Notes under the pieces: model-generated
Seen by the model: only the letters and a program-made list of their open reading frames with translations
Databases searched by the model: none
Told to the model about the DNA's origin: nothing
Position numbers and translations under genes: made by a program
NCBI GenBank assembly: GCA_043772355.1
Contig: JAYVGI010000343.1
Coordinates: 1-7,500 of the forward strand
Length of the DNA stretch: 7,500 bases
Source: JAAFIP01 sp043772355
GTDB lineage: Bacteria; Pseudomonadota; Gammaproteobacteria; Burkholderiales; Burkholderiaceae_C
Direction of reading: 5' to 3'
In this document: positions 1 through 6,000 of the stretch, in pieces
Numbering within the stretch: the first letter of the stretch is position 1
Layout: every line of letters begins with the position of its first letter

Positions 1-16
1 CTTTCTACAATAAGGC

Positions 17-2524
17 ATGTCTCCTGAAGCCGCGCCAACGTCCCCAATCCTGCAAAATCTCAATCCCGAGCAACTCGCCGCGGTAACCCTCCCGGCCACC
101 CATGCGTTAATTCTTGCCGGCGCTGGTTCGGGCAAGACCCGGGTGCTTACCACGCGTATCGCATGGCTGTTGCAAACCGGGCAGGTTTCGCCCGGCGGCA
201 TTCTTGCGGTGACCTTTACCAACAAGGCCGCAAAAGAAATGCTGCATCGCTTGTCGGCGATGTTGCCGGTCAATATTCGCGGCATGTGGATTGGTACCTT
301 CCACGGCCTGTGCAACCGCTTTTTGCGCGCGCACTACAAAATCGCCGGGTTGCCGCAGTCATTTGCCATTCTGGACACGCAAGACCAGCTCTCGGCTATC
401 AAACGCTTGTGCAAGCAGTTCAGCATCGACGAAGAGCGCTATGTGCCCAAGCAGTTGATGTATTTCATCAGCGGGGCCAAGGAAGAGGGTGATCGGCCTA
501 AAGACATCAAGGCGCACGACGAAGAGACGCGCAAAAAAGTAGAGATTTACGAGCTGTACGAGGCCCAGTGCCTGCGCGAAGGCGTGGTGGACTTTGGCGA
601 GCTGATTTTGCGCAGCTACGAGGTGCTGCGCGATAACCCGCCCATTCGCGAGCATTACAACCGCCGCTTTCGGCATATTTTGATTGACGAGTTTCAGGAT
701 ACCAACAAGCTGCAATACGCCTGGATCAAGATGTTTTCTGGGCATAGCCCTCTGGAATCAAGCGGGAGCAGCTCGCAAAATGCTAGCAAATCAAGTGTCT
801 TCGCGGTCGGCGATGACGACCAAAGCATCTACGCGTTTCGCGGTGCAAGGGTGGGCAATATGGCTGACTTTGTGCGTGAATTTAATGTGCAGCACCAGAT
901 CAAGCTGGAGGAGAATTACCGCTCCTACAGCAACATTTTGGACAGCGCCAACCAGCTGATCAGCCACAACACCAAGCGCCTGGGCAAAAACCTGCGCACA
1001 TCGCAAGGCCCCGGCGAGCCGGTGCGGGTGATGGAAAACCCCAGCGACTATGCCGAGGCGCAGTGGCTGGTAGACGAGGTGAAAAACCTGCAACGCGACC
1101 AGGGCACCGAGCCGGGTTACCTGCGCAAAGAAATTGCGGTGCTCTACCGCAGCAACGCGCAAAGCCGGGTGATCGAGACCACGCTGTTCAACGCTGGGGT
1201 GCCTTACCGGGTGTACGGTGGCCTGCGCTTTTTTGAGCGCGCCGAGATTAAGAATGCGCTAGCCTATTTGCGTATTTTGGAGAACCCGCAAGACGACACC
1301 AGCTTTAGCCGGGTGGTGAATTTTCCGCCGCGCGGCATTGGTGCGCGCAGCCTGGAGCAACTGCAAGATGCAGCGCGTGCCTCGGGTTGCTCGCTGCACG
1401 ATGCAGTGAGCCTGGTGACGGGTAAAGCAGGGGCCAGTCTGGGCGGCTTTGTCGCCAAGATGGACGTGCTGCGCGAGCAAACGCAGGGCTGCAGCCTGCG
1501 CGAAATTATTGAACTGGTGCTAGACCATAGCGGTTTGATAGAGCATTACAAAAACGAGAAAGAAGGCGCGGACCGGGTAGAGAACCTGGAAGAATTGGTC
1601 AGCGCCGCCGAGAGCTTTGTCACCCAGGAAGGCTTTGGTCGCGATGCGGTGGCGCTGCCGGTGGATGAGGTGGCCCATGCGCCCAAGCTCACGCAAAGCC
1701 CGGCGAGCCAGGGGTTGATGGGTGACATCAATTTCGTTCGCGCTGAGCCTGCCTCCGAGTCCGTGCAATCGCAAGCCGACGCAGACCGCGAGGCCGCTGG
1801 CATTGTCAACCAAGACACTGGCGAGACCATGTCCCCCTTGGCCGCCTTCCTCACCCACGCCGCCTTGGAGTCTGGTGACAACCAAGCACAAGCAGGCCAA
1901 GACGCGGTGCAGATGATGACGGTGCACAGCTCCAAGGGCTTGGAGTTTGATGCCGTCTTCATCACTGGCCTGGAGGAGGGCCTGTTCCCGCACGAGAACT
2001 CCATGAACGACCGCGACGGCCTGGAGGAAGAGCGCCGCCTGATGTACGTGGCCATCACCCGCGCCCGCAAACGCCTGTACCTGAGCTTGGCGCAAACCCG
2101 CATGCTGCATGGGCAAACGCGCTACCACATCAAGAGCCGGTTTTTAGACGAGCTGCCCGAAGCGGCCCTCAAATGGATCACGCCGAAAAACGCAGGTTTT
2201 GGTTCGGGCTTCAACACCCAGGCCAGCTATGGCACAGGCTATGGACAAAGTGGCCGTGGCAATCCCTATGCTGGCAATGCAGGGGCTGCCCGCGCAGATT
2301 CTGATTGGGCTAAAGGCGGTTTCGTATCCGGCCCCGTGCCCAAGCAAGCAGCGGCGCCCAGCCACGGCATAGCCGCAGGCATGCAGGTGTTCCACAACAA
2401 GTTTGGCGAAGGCGCGGTGCTCAGCGTGGAGGGCGCGGGGGATGACGCACGCGCGCAGGTGAAATTTGGTCGCCATGGGATCAAGTGGTTGGCGCTCAGT
2501 ATCGCCAAGCTAACACCGGTCTGA
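17..2524 (+). CDS. uvrD: UvrD-family superfamily 1A DNA helicase (DNA helicase II)
   Basis: This 835-residue protein is an ATP-driven 3'-5' DNA helicase; in this family it works in nucleotide excision repair, mismatch repair and removal of proteins from DNA in the cytoplasm. Motifs appear in the expected order: Q motif LNPEQ (15-19), Walker A AGAGSGKT (34-41, Lys40), motif Ia TFTNKAA (66-72), GTFHGL (93-98), Walker B IDEFQD (223-228), motif III VGDDDQSIYAFRGA (264-277), LEENYRS (297-303), motif V TVHSSKGLEFD (635-645) and motif VI VAITRAR (678-684). Residues 788-835 (GMQVFHNKFGEG onward) look like the Tudor-like UvrD C-terminal domain. It is longer than E. coli UvrD (about 720 residues). The extra length includes a Ser-rich insert at 243-260, an acidic/Ala-rich stretch at about 545-630 before motif V, and a Gly/Ala-rich linker at about 735-787. 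ATG 17 is the only reasonable start because an in-frame TAA lies at 11-13. The purine run TAAGG (11-15) sits only one base from the ATG, so the ribosome site is poor. Rep or PcrA naming is possible, but UvrD fits best. Confidence 0.95.
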   Translation: MSPEAAPTSPILQNLNPEQLAAVTLPATHALILAGAGSGKTRVLTTRIAWLLQTGQVSPGGILAVTFTNKAAKEMLHRLSAMLPVNIRGMWIGTFHGLCNRFLRAHYKIAGLPQSFAILDTQDQLSAIKRLCKQFSIDEERYVPKQLMYFISGAKEEGDRPKDIKAHDEETRKKVEIYELYEAQCLREGVVDFGELILRSYEVLRDNPPIREHYNRRFRHILIDEFQDTNKLQYAWIKMFSGHSPLESSGSSSQNASKSSVFAVGDDDQSIYAFRGARVGNMADFVREFNVQHQIKLEENYRSYSNILDSANQLISHNTKRLGKNLRTSQGPGEPVRVMENPSDYAEAQWLVDEVKNLQRDQGTEPGYLRKEIAVLYRSNAQSRVIETTLFNAGVPYRVYGGLRFFERAEIKNALAYLRILENPQDDTSFSRVVNFPPRGIGARSLEQLQDAARASGCSLHDAVSLVTGKAGASLGGFVAKMDVLREQTQGCSLREIIELVLDHSGLIEHYKNEKEGADRVENLEELVSAAESFVTQEGFGRDAVALPVDEVAHAPKLTQSPASQGLMGDINFVRAEPASESVQSQADADREAAGIVNQDTGETMSPLAAFLTHAALESGDNQAQAGQDAVQMMTVHSSKGLEFDAVFITGLEEGLFPHENSMNDRDGLEEERRLMYVAITRARKRLYLSLAQTRMLHGQTRYHIKSRFLDELPEAALKWITPKNAGFGSGFNTQASYGTGYGQSGRGNPYAGNAGAARADSDWAKGGFVSGPVPKQAAAPSHGIAAGMQVFHNKFGEGAVLSVEGAGDDARAQVKFGRHGIKWLALSIAKLTPV

Positions 2525-2540
2525 TCTTCAATCTTTGGAG

Positions 2541-2581
2541 TACGGCCTACGCGGTTTGCGCTGTGTAGACCGTAGCGTTTT
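2541..2581 (+). terminator. Possible intrinsic terminator after uvrD
   Basis: An inverted repeat starts 17 bases after the uvrD stop. The left arm TACGGCCTAC (2541-2550) pairs with GTAGACCGTA (2565-2574), giving nine pairs and one C-A mismatch. Inside the loop, GCG (2551-2553) can pair with CGC (2559-2561) to extend the stack. A short GTTTT (2577-2581) follows after GC. The T tract is short, so this could be a weak or Rho-assisted terminator or only a structured 3' end. Confidence 0.45.
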
Positions 2582-2617
2582 GTCTGCGGGCAGGTGCAGT
2601 TCTCGCGCTTAGCTTTT

Positions 2618-2633
2618 GTTGCTTTACAGCAAC
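2618..2633. repeat. Short 6-bp hairpin, role unknown
   Basis: GTTGCT (2618-2623) and AGCAAC (2628-2633) form a perfect six-pair stem with a TTAC loop. No T tract follows on the + strand. On the minus strand the stem is followed by A residues, so it is not a typical terminator in either direction. It may stabilise the 3' end of the uvrD transcript or be chance. Confidence 0.3.
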
Positions 2634-2821
2634 CGCTATAAGAATTGCTTAGTTGAAAAAAACTGGGCTGATGGAAGCTAATTTGCAGCATAAATACCTT
2701 AAAAAGTAGTCCATAGTTACTCTATTTTGGCTTTACTGAATTCCCGAAATTTGATTGCGAACTAATCCACACTTGTTCCCTATTTGTGATCGGGCAGCAC
2801 TCTGAGCGGCTGATACGCGGT

Positions 2822-2827
2822 TATATT
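2822..2827 (+). promoter_or_regulatory. Weak candidate -10 element for the surface-protein gene
   Basis: TATATT matches five of six bases of the sigma-70 -10 consensus and lies 109 bases before the start codon. No good -35 hexamer is found 16-18 bases upstream (ACTCTG occupies the 17-base position), and no extended TG precedes it. If used, transcription would begin near 2834 and the leader would include all the dyads at 2851-2905. An activator-dependent or non-sigma-70 promoter is equally possible. Confidence 0.2.
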
Positions 2828-2850
2828 CGGCCACTAATTTCTACTATTCG

Positions 2851-2872
2851 ACACATCAATTTTTTGATGTGT
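2851..2872. promoter_or_regulatory. Perfect 9-bp inverted repeat with TTTT loop
   Basis: ACACATCAA (2851-2859) is the exact reverse complement of TTGATGTGT (2864-2872), separated by TTTT. No T run follows the right arm, so it does not look like a terminator. It lies 64 bases before the start codon of the surface-protein gene. It could fold in the leader RNA or serve as an operator for a dimeric regulator. The dyad is seen directly; the regulatory role is inferred. Confidence 0.5.
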
Positions 2873-2881
2873 GCTGGATTA

Positions 2882-2905
2882 CTGTACAGCGATGTCTTGA
2901 TCAAG
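2882..2905. promoter_or_regulatory. Two adjacent perfect palindromes upstream of the start codon
   Basis: CTGTACAG (2882-2889) and CTTGATCAAG (2896-2905) are perfect 8- and 10-base palindromes separated by six bases. They lie 32-55 bases before the ATG at 2937. They may be binding sites for dimeric repressors or activators. I cannot match either to a named regulator with confidence. Confidence 0.35.
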
Positions 2906-2927
2906 CAATACAAACAGCAGCCTACCC

Positions 2928-2933
2928 GGTGGA
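2928..2933 (+). promoter_or_regulatory. Short-spaced ribosome binding site for the surface-protein gene
   Basis: GGTGGA lies three bases before ATG 2937, closer than the usual 5-9 bases. The choice of ATG 2937 rests mainly on reading frame: the frame has a TGA at 2898-2900 and no ATG, GTG or TTG between it and 2937. GTG 2952 is the main alternative, but it would be 18 bases from this site. Confidence 0.45.
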
Positions 2934-2936
2934 ACC

Positions 2937-3056
2937 ATGAAAATAATAAATGTGTTGGTCTTTAGTCTGGTTCGACAGCTTCGTAATATTTTTTTCAAAA
3001 CAAGCACCAGCGTATTGGCATTGTGTTTGCTGGCCGCCGCTCCTATTGCTGTGGCG
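2937..3056 (+). other. Sec signal peptide, unusually long N-region
   Basis: Residues 1-40 start with a long N-region containing Lys2, Arg13, Arg16 and Lys21. A hydrophobic core VLALCLLAAAPI (26-37) follows, and AVA (38-40) before EG makes a good signal peptidase I site. Cys30 lies inside the core and is not preceded by Gly, Ala or Ser, so a lipoprotein box is unlikely. The total of about 40 residues is long for a simple Sec signal. Confidence 0.75.
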
Positions 3057-6000
3057 GAGGGTACCGCGCAATTTTACTCTGCGGCTACAGGCGGGCGGAT
3101 TCCATTTGCTTATGACACCGTCACTGGTAAAAGCACCTATTTTGTCTCGGTAGCGGCAGGCGAAACCATCTACATGGGCTCCAGCGCCTTGGCAAACAAC
3201 AACGTGGGTGGGGCGGCAAAATTAGCCAACATCACACTGGTTGGACCGGTGCTGAACACGGTGCCAGGCATTGCCCTGCTAGAGTCTGGCCCATGGGCTA
3301 GAAACTGCAATGTAGATCAACCTACAGCCGGATTTATCACTACCAAGGCGCAAGAGCTGGCGGGGCCTGCGGCGCTTGCACCCGGTGGTTATGCAGCCTG
3401 CAGCTATGTTGTTCCGGCAGGTCAGGGCGGCATCTACGAGGTTGCCATCTGGGGTACCGACGGCCCAAACACTGGCAACGCGCCCATTACAAGCGCTGCC
3501 TCAAGAGCTTTTGGTCCTACGATCTGCACCACAGGAAGTTGCAATAATGACGGTGCCCGGGCTTGGGATATCACAGTGGCCAATACCGGAGTGGCGCAGC
3601 CCGGCCGCGTATGGACTAACGGTATCAATCTGCGCTCGGGCAGCAATTCATCTGCGGGTGCCGATGCACGTGTGTACGGCAAGATGTTTGTGCAAACCAA
3701 AGATGGTTTTACCTATGGGGTAGATACCAATGGCCTAGACCCTAACGCAGCCAATTTTTACAGTAACAACCGAGGCGTTCAACTGGCCGGCGCGCCTGCT
3801 TACACCTCGGTGCAACAGGGGCAGGTGCCAGGCACGTACACCTCCCAAAATCCCAATACGGTAGACACCGCGACATCGTGGATTAACCGCATATTTTTCA
3901 ACACTCCCTCGGCCGCAGCGCTGGCTGATCTCAGTTTCGCATCAGGTTTTGCCACCACTCCTCAGGCTGTCAACATCACCAATCTGCGCTTCGTTGGTAC
4001 GGAAGGCGGCGCAGGTGTTGCCGGTACTGCACCACTGGGTGGTTTTTTCAAATTTGACAGCAATCTCGCCGCCTCGGCGCAAGTTATCGTTGACCTGAGC
4101 AATGATGGTATTTTCGGTAATGCAAATGATCGCATCATCGCCAATGCGATTGTTGCTGGGGCGAATAGTTTCTATTGGGATGGCAAAGACAGCGCTGGTG
4201 TTGCTGCTTTGGCCGGTGTCTCCAACACCAATATCCAGATTAGTTTCAATGTGGGTGAGGTTCACTTCCCGGTGGTGGACGCTGAGAGCAGCCAAAATGG
4301 TTTTATTATTACCAATGGGGGCACTGAGGTACCTCAGTATTGGAATGACAAGCAAGTAACGACCACCGCCAACGGCGGTACCTGCGCTGCAACTTGCGGA
4401 GCACAAGGCGGTCTTCCCTCTGCAACGGTAGGTAACGTTCCTACGTTGTTGGCAAACTTAACCGGCGCTACGGTGTTAAGGCACATCTGGGGCGACGGGG
4501 GTACTTCTGCCACGGCATTTGGTGACAGCAAGGTTATGGATACATGGACGTATTTTACGACCGCACCGCAAAGTCTTTCGGTGCTTTTACGTCAGTCAGA
4601 TTTAAGCGTCACCAAATCAAAAAAAAGCCCAGCGGGCAACCCGGTGACCGGTCAGGTGGTGACTTACTCCTTAGTTGCGAATAACGCGGGCCCTTCGGCG
4701 GTGACCGGCGCGGTGTTGGTAGATTCATTTCCTACAGGTGCTAGCGCTATCACCGTCACTTCGGCTACGCCTTCTGCGGCTGGTAGCTGCGGTTCCGCAG
4801 CAATTGCAGGAACGGTGCTGACAGTCACTGGCATCAATTTGGCAAATGCTGAAAAATGCACCTATGTTGTAGAAACTGTCTACACCTCTACAGGTTTTAA
4901 AACTAACCAAGTTGGCATTCAGCGTCCCGCGGATGTGACTGACCCCAACGCTACCAACGCCGATGCTGCGGTACCAGTGAGCACCTACGCAGGTGTGCAA
5001 GCAGAATGCAATGCGTCACTTGCGGCCAGCGGTAACGGTGCCAACCCCAACTTGGCGACTGCCGTAGCGCCCACTTGCAACAACTTGGCGTGGTCAACCA
5101 TTCAGGTGGTCGCGCCCACTAATCCTAGCCTGAGTTTGGCTAAAACCAATCCGTCGAGTTTTACGAGCGGCTCTGCTGCGAACTATCAGCTCACGATCAG
5201 CAATGCGGCACTTGCACTGACGTCAGGAATCAGTGTAGTCGTCAACGACAAACTACCACCTAACTTTGCATTTAACAGCGCAGCCCCTGGGGCCGGGGCC
5301 ACAGCGGCCAGTTGTACGTCCTCTGGCACGCAGGCGGCGGGTTTTGATCTGATTTGTACCATCACCACAGCGTCTGGTATTGCAGCTGGCGGTAACGCAA
5401 TATTCACAATCAACGTGACGCCACAAGCTGCGGCCGCTGCCGTGGCTGGCGCCAATATGGCGACGGTCAACCCCACCGGCGGTACGCCCGCTAGCCCAGC
5501 TTTGTGTACCGCTACAGGTACACCGGCAGGTTGCGCAGTAGCTGCATCCATCACGCCCATCGCAGCGGCGGTGAACTTGAGCCTTGCGAAATCTAACCCG
5601 CTTAGCCTGAATGTTGGGACGGCGGCAGATTATGTGTTGACCATTAGTAACGCAGCAGGGGCAGGTACTTCGGCCGCCACTATCGTGGTGAACGATAAGC
5701 TGCCACCTAACTTTGCATTTAACAGCGCCGCTCCTGGCGCGGGCGCTTTAACGGCAGGCTGTGCGTCATCTGGTACGCAGTCCGCAGGCCTGGATTTAGT
5801 GTGCACCATCACAACAGCTACAGGCATTGCTGCTGGCGGCAATGCAATCTTCAGCGTTAACGCGACACCCCAAGCAGGTGCTGATGGCGTATTGGGCTCC
5901 AACAAAGCCACGGTAAGCCCTACAGGGGGCGTACCTGGTGACCCGTCGCTGTGTACAGCTACCGGATCACCCGCGGGCTGCGCGGTAGCGCCGTCCATTG

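Larger units (their letters stand above)
2525..2936. other. 412-base intergenic region
   Basis: No convincing gene lies here. The stretch from about 2610 to 2870 is visibly richer in A and T than either neighbouring gene, and short frames on both strands lack a ribosome site or a recognisable product. It contains an imperfect inverted repeat just after uvrD, a small 6-bp hairpin, one weak -10-like hexamer, and a cluster of perfect dyads within about 90 bases of the next start codon. Between about 2640 and 2820 I see nothing beyond AT-rich sequence. The length and dyads suggest that the downstream gene has its own promoter and leader instead of being read through from uvrD. Confidence 0.7.

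Noticed and set aside
1520..2128. Minus-strand open frames of up to about 200 codons inside uvrD.
   Set aside because: They lie entirely under a complete helicase gene with all motifs intact, and have no recognisable product.
2266..2691. Minus-strand frame of 141 codons spanning the end of uvrD and the intergenic region.
   Set aside because: More than half is antisense to uvrD, the remainder has AT-rich non-coding composition, and it has no recognised domain or clear ribosome site.
2851..2872. Possible FNR/CRP-type site because of the TTGAT and ATCAA half sites in the hairpin.
   Set aside because: FNR sites read TTGAT-N4-ATCAA. Here the half sites are in the opposite order (ATCAA-TTTT-TTGAT), so the match is not valid.
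2851..2880. Hairpin as an intrinsic terminator upstream of the surface-protein gene.
   Set aside because: The stem is AT-rich and is followed by GCTGGATT, not a T tract.
2950..3153. Small + strand frame of 67 codons starting at 2950.
   Set aside because: It overlaps the signal-peptide region of the large surface-protein gene in another frame, and ends where that gene continues for more than 1400 further codons.
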